From: Brachypterus glaber
Lineage: Eukaryota > Arthropoda > Insecta > Coleoptera > Kateretidae
Assembly (NCBI GenBank): GCA_958510825.1
Contig: OY294052.1
Coordinates: forward strand, 5,291,816-5,355,815
Length of the DNA: 64,000 nt
Reading direction: 5' to 3'
Of this stretch, positions 53,501 through 64,000 are shown in pieces. How positions within the stretch are numbered: the stretch's first letter is position 1; each line of letters starts with the position of its first letter. The translations under genes were made by a program, and so were the position numbers. Below the pieces are notes generated by a model. It saw only the letters and a program-made list of their open reading frames with translations, was not told where the DNA came from and made no database searches.

Positions 53501-56500
53501 CGTTTATTAATATTAAAACATCTCTTGCAATATATTTTCTATAGAAATGGGATTTGGATCCAATTGTCACCTTTAAACCCGTTATAGAGGAAAACCACAC
53601 AGGAGCATTTTTAACAGAACACCCTATTGATTCAATAAAAAAGGGAAACATCGCTAAAGTACCTTATATGGTTGGTTTAACTAAGGAGGATGGATCATTG
53701 AGATCTTCAAGTAAATAAATATTAGTTTTATACAAATAAATTTCAGAGCAAGTGTTAATACCAACACTGATAAATACAAGTAACTAATTTTAAAATGCAA
53801 GGCGCTTTCTTCAGCAGTTGCCAACGAACTAATAACTCTTCTCTCTAGAATAGGCATTTCATTTGTCTGTCTTACTCGCACAGCTTTGTTCTAACAGAGA
53901 CAACAATAACAGTTACTGGTAACTGTTATTGTTCAGGCCTGAATATACCTACTATTTGTTTACAAACAAACCGAGATGATGGCGATACTTTATATTAACG
54001 GTATGAGTATTCTAGAGAAAAGAGTTATTAGTTCGTTGGCGGTTGCCAAGCATAAAATACAACCTATTTGAGATTATACAATACGGAGAAAACAAAGATA
54101 ACTCGATTAGATTAAGGCTGACGTGATTGTATTGTCCGATGAGCTGTGTTTCATTAAAAAAAAATCACATCAGCCTAAATCTTTGTTTTCTCCGTATTGT
54201 ATAATTTCAAGCAAGCTATATTTTAAAGAGTAGATATGCTTTAGAGTAAATACATTTTTAAGCCAAATTTTTTTACTAATAGCAAAAATTAACCTATATG
54301 TTTTTTTTAGGTTTCTTTAGTAAACCAGGATTAGTAGACGATTTTAATAAAAACATGGATACACTTGTGCCCATCATATTATTTGCTGATGATAAATCTA
54401 AAGATATTGAAGGCCTTAGTAAAAAAATTAAACATTTTTACTTTGAAGACAAGAAAATTGATTACTCAGACAAAAGCAGAAATGCCATAAGCAATGTATG
54501 TAATATATTCTTACAACACAATATTATATTTTTGAAAAAAAACATATCTAGTTGCCCCTTATACCCTTACAGACTAATTTTGCAATGTATCGGAAAGTTA
54601 ATGTATCCATTAATGTTTATTATTTGTTTTACTAGAGTGCGAAAAGTTGTGTATATACACAAAATAATATATATTATATTAAAAATTAAACCTTGTTTTT
54701 AGTTCCACACTGATGGTTGGTTTTTAAATGCTGCAGATGAGACTGTAAGAATGCATCTAAAATATGTAGATGCACCGATTTATTATTATTTATATGCTTA
54801 CAGAGGACTTTTTAGTTTTACAGAAACTTATGGTGATCCTGATTATGATTACGGTAAAAAACCATGACAACCCAGCAAACATTGGTTCGATAACAGCCCG
54901 TTGGCCAAATATTGGCGTGCAAATGTTTCCTACATTGGACCAATGTTGAGAAACCCACATTGGGCCTACACACTGAGAATACATCAGCTGACCTAAGGCC
55001 GCGTAACGATGGGACAATGTTGCCAAAACTGCATTGGTCCTACATTGGCGGCCTACAGCCTACGGGCAGCCAACGAACCAATGTTTGATGAGAAATATTT
55101 TTTTGAGTTATGTCAAGTGACCAAGTAGCATATAGTGCGGAGTAGGGTTTTTGGGGAGTAGAGATGTTATGGAGTAGGGATGTTATGGAGTAGGGTTGTT
55201 ATAGAGTAGGGATTTTATGGAGTAGGGATGTAAGGCAGTAGGGAAATTGAGCGTAAGGATGCTATTTATATGTAAAATTATTGATCTAATTGTTATCTAA
55301 GAGCATTTGCGTACGGTATAGGTACTATAGAACGCCACGATTTACATACATCCTGTTCCAGAACTCGCTTACAGAAATTTGAGGGTATATTAAAAACCCT
55401 CTGGAAAATATCAAAAAATTTTCAAAAAAAATCCATCTCCAATACTAGAGGAAAGTCGCCTAATTTCGGATACCATTTACAATGTATTCAATATTTAATA
55501 CTCGGTATTACTTTTTGATATTTTTTTTATATAACCAGATACAACTTATTATAGCGAACCATGATTTATTATAAAAGCAATTTTATTACAGTTTATTTTT
55601 TCCAAAAAACACGGTTAAAAAAAATCAGCGCATTTTTGTGCATTTGAAAAAGGGCTCCTAATTTCGGACATATCCGAAAAATTTTTTTCAAGAGTAGATC
55701 TGGATCCCATTGCTTATGTTTCTTGTTATTCCTTCACATTTAAGACGTAATTTAATCATTAAGCGATTTTCTACGAAATACTATAGGAACTATAATTTTA
55801 GATTCCCAATTTCGAATATCTTAGTATCTTAGGTAATTTTCGTTTTTTCAAAATTGTTTATCTTAGTTTGTTGTATCATTATAAAAATAATAATTAATGG
55901 TTGGTTATCCTGAATAATAATTACCTTGCGGATATCCGAAATTGGGAATCAAATGCACAAAAATGGTCTATCCGAAATTAGGCAACTTTCTGCTTTTTAG
56001 ATTAGAAATTTGTAGAATGTTTACGTTTTCAAATTGCTTAATTATGAATAGTGGATCAACTTAACTAATTTCATAACTTACTCAAGACAGAATCACGAAC
56101 TTTTATAACGATTATTTATAAAATAAACAAGCATAATAATGCAACTGAGCACAAAACTGCCATTTGCAATATAAACGATTTGTGCTGCCATTTAAAGGGG
56201 AGAAGCTCTACCGTTATCATATTACAGGACGGATTTAGTTTGACTTTTGGCTTCACATAAAAGTAGGTTTCTGTTTACCTTTGCAGATAGTATCTTAAAT
56301 ACACTACTATCCCAAATTTGGAAACCATCCGAAATTAGGCGCATTTCCTCTAATTAATAAGGAAGCTATTTAATTTGACCAATCCTGTTGCTGCTACCTA
56401 CAAATTAGTTTTTCCCTACTTATTAGTAACTATGGTTGCATTTTAATTGTTGACGCATGCATTGTTTGAGACTTTAGAATCTTTTATTCTATTTTTATAG

Positions 56501-57441
56501 GGTCACTCCAACCGGCGGTGTGTTTTTAAGATTAATAAATATTTATGTCACATCAATCACCATGTCAACCTACAGAATATGTACCTCCAATAATTAAATT
56601 TGCTTCCATAGCTACAAATTCAACTTTTAAAGGTAATTTAACATCAGCAAGAGTATTGGTCCACTTAAAGGGTTCTTATTTTTGAATTGAACGAAGATGG
56701 ATTTTTTTTGACATTTTTTTCATATTTTCCAGAGGGTTTTTAATATACCCTCAAATTTCTGTACGCGAGTTCTGGAACAGGCTGTATATCTACCTAATTT
56801 TAGGAACCTGCCATGGTGATGATCTTTTATCTTTGTTTCCGTTTGAAGCATTTGTTCCAGAGAGTATAATATCCCAAAAAGATAGAGAAAATGCAAAGAT
56901 GATGAGTGAAATATGGGTTAATTTTGCCAAATATGGGTAAGGAGACAATTATATTGTTTATTGTTTATTTGTTTATACTCATTTCTGGACCTTTAATAAG
57001 GTAGTTTATACATACTTGGAGTGTTATAATTACAACAATTTAGATTATATTTAATTTAATTTACAACAGAGGACAATGTTTTCTTTACTCTCCATCATTA
57101 CATGTCACACGTACATAATTTTATCCAATCATTCTTCTTCTCCAGATAAAGGTAAATTGGAGGTAACTTCTGATCAAAAACCAACAAATTTTTGTACCTA
57201 TTTGAAATTTCCTAATTATAAATACCAAGTTATTTTTTTTTTTTATTTTTTTAGAAATCCAACACCAGAAGTTAACAAATTGATTCCAAATATCTGGAAA
57301 CCAGTTTCTTCAAATAAAATGGAATATTATTTCTTTGATAATGAGAAATCTGTGATGAAAGAAGGTTTATTGAGTGAACGCTCCAATTTCTGGAGAACAT
57401 TGGATTATAATGGAAGATATGTCATTAAAGATGAATTATAG
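47507..57441 (+). CDS. Carboxylesterase gene 3 (HPGGW oxyanion loop, C-terminal KDEL)
   Basis: Alpha/beta-hydrolase carboxylesterase of 565 aa, third tandem paralogue; substrate unknown. Exons: 47507-47701, 48030-48173, 49205-49349, 49465-49659, 52665-52861, 53545-53710, 54311-54495, 54703-54853, 56804-56936, 57255-57441, all GT-AG with the same phases as gene 1. A signal peptide is at residues 1-19. The oxyanion loop is HPGGW at 128-132: Pro replaces the first Gly, while the two glycines that line the hole in acetylcholinesterase numbering are kept. The nucleophile is Ser210 in GDSAG, the acid Asp341 and the base His463 (GTCHGDDL). It ends in KDEL, suggesting ER retention. The start at 47507 gives a compact signal peptide; an upstream GTG in frame is ignored. 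Introns 4 and 8 hold transposons, one ending 19 bp before the exon 9 acceptor. Confidence 0.88.
48325..48860 (+). repeat. Degenerate GGAGTAGGGATGTTA minisatellite split by a 425-bp MITE
   Basis: Units such as AGTAGGGATTTTAGGGAG and GGATGTATGGAGTA lie at 48325-48390 and resume at 48816-48860. The interruption (48391-48815) starts CACGGAAA, ends TTTCCGTG and is flanked by TA. Intron 2 of gene 3. Confidence 0.6.
48880..49195 (+). repeat. AAAATTAACCTGC repeat, copy near exon 3 of gene 3
   Basis: Highly similar to 63624-63965 for over 300 bp, through GTAATTGTCTTATTATCTGT. This copy lacks half of the hairpin seen there. It ends right before the polypyrimidine tract of exon 3 (acceptor at 49204). 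Confidence 0.75.
50786..51517. mobile_element. 732-bp MITE (CAGGGTGATCCATAACTGG), TA-flanked
   Basis: The left terminus and the right terminus (GGTACGCGAGTTCTGGAACA ending GGCTG) share AAATTTAAGAGGTGATTC and GAGCCCTAAGGGA-type inner arms, inverted. TA on both sides. Intron 4 of gene 3. A diverged piece lies near 60800-60880. Confidence 0.65.
51672..51735 (+). repeat. Dispersed repeat (TATTCTATAA.TAGTATGGA), short copy 3
   Basis: Matches the starts of 13664-14025 and 38356-38725 through GACAATATTCCG and then GGCGAGTATGACGGTC, with an internal deletion. Confidence 0.6.
51948..52570 (+). mobile_element. LINE 3' fragment: RNase H end plus Cys/His C-terminus, frameshifted
   Basis: Frame 1 (51948-52112) gives VSLMWVPGHQGVEGNEAADS and LAREGA, the end of a LINE RNase H domain. 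A +1 shift near 52095 continues as KAIKIW..., TGHCPLRYHL and ICRLCSEAPEHIMCFC to a stop at 52471, the C-terminal Cys/His region of R1/I-like LINEs. Non-functional. Intron 4 of gene 3. Confidence 0.85.
53373..53505. repeat. Palindrome before exon 6 of gene 3
   Basis: ATATCTGCGGCTTGGTTTTA with AAAGGGC on the left and GCCCTTTTAGAACCAAGCC with ACAGATAT on the right; CACTTTGTCA pairs with TGACAAAGTG inside. Confidence 0.7.
53823..54041 (+). mobile_element. MITE (CAACGAACTAATAAC), full copy
   Basis: CAACGAACTAATAACTCTTC and AGAGTTATTAGTTCGTTG ends; flanked by CAGTTGC and GGTTGCC, a possible target duplication of TTGCC or GTTGCC. The centre has the palindrome AACAGTTACTGGTAACTGTT. Intron 6 of gene 3. 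Confidence 0.75.
54073..54212. repeat. Palindrome (ATTATACAATACGGAGAAAA)
   Basis: ATTATACAATACGGAGAAAA with CAAAGAT pairs with ATCTTTG and TTTTCTCCGTATTGTATAAT; AGGCTGACGTGATT pairs imperfectly with AATCACATCAGCCT. Intron 6 of gene 3. Confidence 0.7.
54877..55092. mobile_element. MITE (CAAACATTGGTTCG ends)
   Basis: CAAACATTGGTTCG and CGAACCAATGTTTG are inverted ends, with many internal ACATTGG/CCAATGT words. Intron 8 of gene 3. Confidence 0.65.
55132..55262 (+). repeat. Degenerate GGAGTAG(A/G)GATGTTAT minisatellite
   Basis: About seven units of 16-17 bp (GGAGTAGAGATGTTATGGAG...). Begins AGTGCGGAGTAGGG like the right arm of the 11.5-12.1 kb element, so it is probably a remnant of one arm. 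Confidence 0.75.
55349..56784. mobile_element. 1.4-kb foldback element (CAKCCTGTTCCAGAACTCGC), TA-flanked, with nested element
   Basis: CATCCTGTTCCAGAACTCGC on the left and GCGAGTTCTGGAACAGGCTG on the right start arms of about 65 bp. TA on both sides. Nested inside at 55446-56352 is a second element with ends AGAGGAAAGTCGCCTAATTT and AAATTAGGCGCATTTCCTCT. Intron 8 of gene 3. Confidence 0.75.
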
Positions 57442-57505
57442 ATTGTAGAATTATAGATATAATTTTTAAATTATTTATAATATAATAAAATATTATTATT
57501 AGTTA

Positions 57506-57511
57506 AATAAA
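57506..57511 (+). terminator. Candidate polyadenylation signal, gene 3
   Basis: AATAAA 65 bp after the stop codon; a second hexamer lies at 57484-57489. Confidence 0.55.
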
Positions 57512-58140
57512 GTCTTTTAAATATTCTTATTCTGTTATTTATTTTTTTTTTCTAATTAAAAGTATACTGAGGAATACTATTCTAATAATAAACCCATACA
57601 AAGTTAAGCAACAAAAGATTAGGGGCAAAAAAGTGAAGAGACCCCATCCCATTTCGGACTTTTTGAAGTCAAGTTTTACCAAAATTATTAAATGTATGTA
57701 ATAACTAGATTTGTGTTGCCCTGTATAGGTATATTTATATTTTAAGCAAAAGAATATTTTGAAAAGGTTCTTAAACTCTTAAATCTAAAAGCCACATCCC
57801 TTTATATGAATATTTTTGTTTTTGCAATAATAATTAAAGGAAGTTATAATTCGCAAATTTTGATAAATTTTGAATTTTTCATTGGTCACAAAATTTTAGT
57901 GTTTGATATAAAAACACTGCATTAAATGTAGTAGATATTATTGAGTACTATCATTTGAGGCATAAAGGTAATTTTAACTTTAAATAAATTGTTATTAATG
58001 AAATATTTAATAAATAAATAAATAATATTATTTTATTTATAAAATTAATTTACTTTGTAATATTTATAATATTTTCTTCTTTCTTCTTTTTTTTTGATAT
58101 TTACAGTTACAAAATGTGTAAAAATGTTATATTTTTATAA
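57512..58140. other. Gene 3-PPO intergenic
   Basis: About 630 bp, AT-rich, no repeat ends recognised. The PPO promoter must lie here or in an upstream 5' UTR exon, but no convincing TATA box or initiator could be assigned. Confidence 0.4.
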
Positions 58141-58151
58141 TTTTATTTTAG
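58141..58151 (+). promoter_or_regulatory. Possible 5' UTR intron acceptor of PPO
   Basis: TTTTATTTTAG lies 20 bp before the PPO start codon and looks like a genuine 3' splice site, suggesting an upstream non-coding exon. Confidence 0.35.
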
Positions 58152-58170
58152 ATTTATACAGTTCACAAAA

Positions 58171-61100
58171 ATGTCTGTATCAGAAAGAAATAACCTGTTA
58201 TTGCTATTTGAGCGTCCTAAGGAGCCCGTCTTCATGCCAAAGGGTGAGAAGAAGACAATATTTGATCTTCCTAATAACTATTTGGTAAGTTTTTGTTTTA
58301 TTATAATAATATTATACTATTCACTGCGCGTACGCGCTAGAGAAGTAAGTAACGGAGAACCGTGTAAAGCCTAACCAAATTTTTTCATACAACTAAAAAG
58401 TCCAAACTCTGTATACAATGAACAAATACTTTTTGTCATTGTTTTCCATAATATTCTGGCTAAAAAACAAAAAATAAAGTTTGGATTTGAAATAGAATAT
58501 TTTCCGTATTTACATTTAATGAATAAAATATTTTAGACTGAGAGATACAAACCAATTGGAACTTATCTGGAATCCCGTTTTGGTGAAGATGCAGGTGAAA
58601 GAGTACTCGTCTCAAAAATTTCAATTCCTCCATTGGGAGATATTCTAGACCTAAAACGGGAAGACAACTTTTCCTTGTTTATTCCAAAACATCGCAAACT
58701 CGCTGGCAAACTAATTGACATCTTCTTAGGAATGAGAAATATCCAAGATTTGACATCTGTAGCAGTTTACACCAGAGATCGCGTCAACCCTTTCCTTTTC
58801 AACTATTCTTTATCTGTTGCTTTACTTCATAGAACGGACACAACTCACTTAGACCTTCCTTCTTTTATACAGTCCTTCCCTGATAGATATTTTGACAGTA
58901 AAGTCTTCAACAAAGTGCGCGAAGAAGCTAATATTGTACCAGAAGGGTCCAAAATTCCTATCGAGATCCCCATAGACTATACGGCTTCAGATTTGGAAGA
59001 AGAGCATCGACTTGCATATTTTAGAGAAGATATTGGAGTAAATTTGCACCATTGGCATTGGCATTTGGTATATCCCACTGAAGGACCTCGTGAAGTTGTT
59101 AATAAAAATAGAAGAGGAGAGTTGTTTTACTACATGCATCAGCAAATAATAGCAAGGTATTTAAAGTTTCATCCGTTTAATAACTAGTTGAAAGGGTTGA
59201 CATTTTGTTCAAACGTGAAAACTGATTAAAAAATCAACTTAATTACCTACAGTTCACAGTTGCCCCCGAATACGTTTGAGTTAGAAAAATTTCTCACAAA
59301 AATTAAGCTTGGATCATTGTAGTGTATTTAAAGATAATATATCGATAGCCTTATTTTGAAAAGATATTTAGAATCTACGACAGAAATACTATCAAAATCC
59401 ACTCAAATAATTTTCTGTTAGTCGTTGGTGTAAAGAATGATACTCTTCAAAGAACAGTTGCCATTTTTTCTCAAAAGCTATTTTATTTTATTTTATTTTT
59501 GGTGTATATCTACACCAATCAATACAAGGATCCAACCGCATTTTTTCATGAGAACAACCCAAGCTTACTCTGGGACAACTGTAAGCTGGTATTAAGATAA
59601 AATGCTTATTTAAAAGAAAAATTTTTAGATATAATTTTGAGCGTCTCTCAAATAACTTAAAACGTACTGAGCGCCTAATAAACTGGAATGAGCCAATCAA
59701 GGAAGCATATTTCCCTAAACTAGACAGTTTGGTAGCTGGTAGAGCATGGCCTTCTAGGGTTGCCAATCAAAAAATACAAAATATAAGAAGAGAAGTTGAT
59801 CAAATCTTCTTAGACGTTGACGATCTTACAAGATGGAGGGACAGAGTTTTTGAAGCTATCCAGTCTGGAAGAGTACAAACGGTAAGTCTGGAGTTCCTTA
59901 ATGTGACATTTTCTGCCAAGAAAAAGAGTGGAGATAAAAAAATCTGGTAAAAATTGTTTTCTGTTAGATGGTAACTATGTTTTGATATTTCATTTACATG
60001 AGCGCACACTTAAATTATTCTTCAGGTGAGTCTCTAAATATTGAACTATTTTACAGGAAAATGGTAACTATATTCCACTGACTGAAAACGAAGGTATAGA
60101 TATTGTGGGAAACATGATTGAATCAAGCATTCTATCTCCAAATAGAGCTCTTTATGGAGAATTACACAACATGGGACATGTCTTTATATCATACATTCAT
60201 GACCCTGATCACCGACATCTTGAAAACTTTGGAGTTATGGGAGATTCTGCAACTGCGATGAGAGATCCTTTGTTCTACCGTTGGCATTCTTATATCGATG
60301 ATATTTTCCAGCAATATAAGGCCACCTTACCATCATATCCAGTTGATCAGGTAAATCATTTGAAGGTAAAATTTCACCTTCTGGGGCCAAAAATTAAACA
60401 CTAAAATGTTAAAAAACAAAATTTCAATAATGCAGGCTGAATTTTCTTCAAAAACTAAGAAAAAACCTTTCTATGCATGTACTTCGAAAAATTGAACCAA
60501 AAGAAGTCTCCTAAAATGCACCATTTTTTAAGGGCCATAGTAACTTTACAAGCGATTTTTGAACCTTCATCTATGAAAACTTTTTTCTCAGTTTTTGATC
60601 CAGAATAATCTTGCATTATTGTAATTTTAATTTCATATCAAACGTGTAATTTTAAATTTAAATACATTTTCTCTAATACGGTTAATCTTAAGGTATTTAT
60701 ACCTGAGGAAGTTTAGATCATATAAAAACCAAACCTCGTTCCTGTACCTCAAAACGTTCCTGAGATATTAAATTAAAACCGAATTTTTTAGCCTCTTTCA
60801 AAATTACGACCCATTTTTAGACATATGTTTATAGAAACTTTTTCATATTTTCTGATGTAGAATCACCCCTTATAATTATCAAGGCTATTTCAGATATAGG
60901 TTATATGTATTTTGTTAAGAATTTATTATAATTATTAAATAAAAATAATTCTAGCTGAATTTATTAACATTTTAAAACAAAAAAAAAATCATTTTATGAT
61001 CAAAAAAAAAATAAATAAAAATAATTAAAAACATACCTACAATAATTTATTATAATTATAAATTTTTTTTAAGCTACAATTTTCTGGAGTTTCTATCAAC

Positions 61101-62297
61101 ACCGTTGAAATTAAAACACTAGGTGGTTCCAGTAATAAATTAAGCACTCTTTGGCAACAATCAGACGTGGATCTTTCCAGAGGTTTAGATTTCGCACCTA
61201 GAGGATCTGTATTTGTAAGATTTACCCACCTTCAACATAGGAACTTTATTTATAACATCACAGTCAGCAATAACTCTACCGGGAATAAGCAAGGAACATG
61301 TAGAATCTTCTTAGCTCCGAAGTTTGATGAGAAAGGAAACCCCTGGAGTTTTAGGGAGCAGAGAACTATGTTTATTGAACTGGATAAGTTTACTGTAAAC
61401 TGTAAGTAAAAACGTTCTTATTTAATAAGGAAATATTTTTTTTTAATAAGCTTGTGTTTAATATAGAAGTATTTTTCTATTTTGCGTTACACAAAGATCA
61501 CTTGTGACATGCGAAATAGTGCCAAATAGTTGTAAATTGTTAGACTCTTTTTGCTTCTCCAAAACTTTTTGACACTTACATTGAAAAATGTTATTTAAAT
61601 GTTTTTGCAAATGGAAAAAAGAATACCAATTAATTTATTTATTTTTTATTAATCCTAGGGCTCCCTTGCTGCTGACGTCCAAAGCCTGAGCCCCCGAAAG
61701 AAATATTTTAACATTCTTTTGGATCTTTTGGATCTCACGAGTTTAACCCTATATTGCACCTTGTTCATACCTGAATTTTTTAATAATCACTGGTCTTTAA
61801 GTTAGAGTTTCTATTATCAGATGGCAATATTTACTACTGCCGGTAAATATTTAAACAGCTGATTATGTCATGCACTTTTGTAATTAGCTGGGGTCGCATT
61901 TTTGTTAGTGTGTTGGTTTTTGTTCAAAAACGTGCTTTTGGGTTCTAAAAATTGTTTTGTACATTGCCACATATAATTTGAAAGCAAGTATATAGTATTT
62001 TTTAGTTTTGTGTTTGTTTTTGTTCTTTAGTCGAGTAGTCCCCACTTATTTTTCTCTTTTTTTTCAGTAAAACAGGGTAGAAACACCATAACCCGCCAAT
62101 CAACGCAATCCACTGTTAGCATCCCATTTGAACGTACTTTCCGCAATCTGGAAACAAAGCCTCAATCTACTGATGAGCTGTCTCAGTTCAACTTCTGTGG
62201 GTGCGGATGGCCCCAGCATATGTTGGTTCCAAAGGGAAAAGCTGAAGGAATGGAGTGCCAGCTGTTTGTTATGATTTCTGACTATGCTGGAGACAGG
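58171..62297 (+). CDS. PPO: Prophenoloxidase (partial; 3' end outside the window)
   Basis: Arthropod prophenoloxidase, the type-3 copper zymogen that oxidises phenols to quinones for melanisation and wound or immune responses. Exons: 58171-58284, 58537-59156, 59629-59881, 60057-60350, 61074-61401, 62068-62297, all GT-AG, with phases 0,2,0,0,1 and then 0 at the last donor. The 613 visible codons compare with about 685-690 aa usual, so one or more exons lie beyond 64000. There is no signal peptide, as expected: PPO is released by cell lysis. The activation cleavage site is Arg52-Phe53 (LESRFGED). The CuA ligands are His210 and His214 in HHWHWH plus His239; CuB has His366 and His370 (LHNMGH) and His406 (YRWHS). 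The thiol-ester-like GCGWPQ is at 581-586. All key residues are intact. It lies head-to-tail 730 bp after esterase gene 3. Confidence 0.95.
60600..60880 (+). repeat. Diverged fragment of the 50786-51517 MITE family
   Basis: TATAGAAACTTTTTCATATT followed by GTAGAATCACC and CTTA matches 51438-51485 and its inverse near 50820. Degenerate; intron 4 of PPO. Confidence 0.4.
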
Positions 62298-63623
62298 GTA
62301 AGGTTTAGATAGTAGAAATTTTTGCTAAAAATGGCTTACTAGTAATTAAAATCTTTTAAGTCGGGAAATACAGTATATGTAAAAGTCCAAACCTAATGGG
62401 AGTTTTCAACGCGAAAAAATATCATGTTTTGAATTTAGAGGCCTATAAAAAACAAACGATTAAAATATTTTAAATCAGCTTTTTTGACAGAGACAAAAAA
62501 AATAGACTTCATTTTGTTTTTACTACAAGTATGGGCAAGATAATCACTGTGCTCTATATTCCAAAAAACGAGCTCATTGAAAAAAACGAAGCAATGTTCC
62601 AAAAAGTCCAAATAGATCTACAATTAACTAAAATGGTCTAAGCACATTTTTTTAGTGTATTTCGTAGGTGTAATCTATTTAAAAAAATGTGTTGTTATAA
62701 TAGTAAACAAAATGTTATTAATTAATTTATCAAATCGTTAGAATCTGCCTGCAGCGCATTTCTTTTTAGTTTTGCATAAACAAATTATAAATTATTTATA
62801 TCGGATTTAGTTCCGTTTTGTTAAAAATTATCATAACCGATTAAATATTAAGTAATCAGATCATCTGCCGGCAGATGATTGTGTAAGATATCAGTTTAAA
62901 TCTGTACTCACGCCCCTAAAGGCCTTAAGAAAAGGTTTAACTTATAATAATATTTAAATGTTTTTTTTTTATTTTTTAATGGATTATGCTTAAAAACGCC
63001 AAAAAACTCTTACTTGTGTCTAAAAATGTCATAAAAAATAAATTTAAATACAGTATTTATTTAAAATAAGAACTTATTATCTTTCAACTAGAAGTATTCC
63101 ATATTTTCTTAAAATATACTTTTAATTTATGTTATAAATCAAGGTCCAAACTAAACTTGTTTTAAGATATACAGATTCTGTATTACAGAATATCCGCCGA
63201 AATTTTTTAAAAAGCATTAATAGGTTTTATCAAGGTGGGCATTGAAATCCTACATTTTACAACATGGTTTGATTCAGTTTGACAGGTAAGAATTAATTTT
63301 TAAAGTAAGGTTATTTATTTGTCAAATTCAAAACATATCAAAGCAAAAACACAGTATCCGCTTTGATTTTTTTTTCTAAAAATTAAAATTAGTAGAATAA
63401 AATTTATCGGAAAAATAAAACAACCTAATTTACATAACTTTTCTAATTATAAAACATTATACGAATAATTTAAATAGTACAATACAAAAAACTAACAAAA
63501 AATGCATTACTTACTGTATTTTACCCTAGACGGTTTTTGTCAAAAGCTTAACCCAACTTTTAAAATATCTTGTCAGAATGATATGATGTTGTACAATTTA
63601 CGATTTCAATGCCTCCCTTGATA
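62298..63623. other. PPO intron 6, mostly unrecognised
   Basis: Near 62420-62480 there is one arm of the 10530-11030 foldback family (GAGGCCTATAAAAAACAAAC). No further PPO exon was seen. Confidence 0.5.
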
Positions 63624-63965
63624 ATAGTTATTTATGGTACTAGTTAGTAAAGTAAGATATTGCCCATGAGAAAATTAACCTGCGAGGCGTCAGCCAAGCA
63701 GGTTAATTTTCGAGAGGGCAATATCGGTTTACCCATCAGTGCCATACAAGGTTTTATCCAATAAATAGCTTAGGAATTTATATTTTTATTAAAAATTTTA
63801 ATGATATTTACAAGAAAATAATTTGACAAGTGACAGTTGAGTGGGTAAAATAAATAATTATCCACTCAATCAAGTAACAGCCACGCGGGGGTTATTATTG
63901 AGTTTATCTATTTAAAATAAAGCTGGTAATTGTCTTATTATCTGTATGTATTAGATAAAACCTAT
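63624..63965 (+). repeat. AAAATTAACCTGC repeat, full-hairpin copy
   Basis: Near-identical to 48880-49195, but with the complete hairpin GAAAATTAACCTGC...GCAGGTTAATTTTC around GAGGCGTCAGCCAA. Lies in PPO intron 6 at the window edge. Confidence 0.75.
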
Positions 63966-64000
63966 TAATGCTTTTTAAAAAAAATCGGCAGATATGCATC

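Noticed and set aside
57076..57254. Upstream extension of esterase 3 exon 10 reading frame
   Set aside because: The 3' splice site at 57253-57254 and the paralogue exon structure show this part is intron.
57960..58140. TATA-like boxes before PPO
   Set aside because: The sequence is so AT-rich that TATA-like strings occur by chance throughout; none can be favoured.
62298..64000. Search for the last PPO exon
   Set aside because: No reading frame resembling the C-terminal PPO segment was found; the gene continues beyond the window.

Overview
The window is AT-rich, intron-rich animal DNA full of small, nested, mostly non-autonomous transposons. The proteins point to an insect: three secretory-type carboxylesterases and an arthropod prophenoloxidase (PPO) with both copper centres and the GCGWPQ motif. 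The PPO N-terminus and the expanded esterase cluster look most like beetles (Coleoptera). That order-level call is inference, because no search could be run.

Layout. 1-9.4 kb: intergenic DNA made of nested repeats (LINE 3' ends, a piggyBac-type and a Transib-like element, a tRNA-derived SINE, foldback MITEs) and a 200-base assembly gap. 9462-9647: a lone esterase first exon with no further exons before the next gene. 13473-32762: esterase gene 1, 10 exons, 568 aa, introns up to 7.5 kb. 35694-45709: esterase gene 2, 9 exons, 554 aa. 47507-57441: esterase gene 3, 10 exons, 565 aa. 58171 to beyond the right edge: a PPO gene, six coding exons (613 codons) visible, C-terminal exon(s) missing. All genes are on the + strand. 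I joined exons from protein homology, GT-AG sites and matching intron phases.

The three esterases share exon structure and phases (0,0,1,1,0,1,0,1,2), so they arose by tandem duplication. Gene 2 alone lacks intron 5, removed exactly. Each has a signal peptide and a Ser-Asp-His triad. They differ at the nucleophile elbow (GESAG, GHSAG, GDSAG) and oxyanion loop (HGGGW, HGGAW, HPGGW). Genes 1 and 3 end in KDEL and gene 2 in KTEL, so the products probably reside in the endoplasmic reticulum rather than being secreted. PPO is the haemolymph melanisation zymogen; nothing in the sequence links it to the esterases beyond adjacency.

The rest is transposon-derived: a tRNA-like SINE in four copies plus a fragment, LINE 3' fragments of several families, a Tc1/mariner transposase relic, a 375-bp-arm palindrome, TA-flanked foldback families, a three-copy double-hairpin MITE and a dispersed 16-17-bp minisatellite. 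Several nest two or three deep and some abut esterase splice acceptors. I found no confirmed new system. The best leads are the KDEL esterase cluster, the lone first exon, the Transib-like element and the palindrome.
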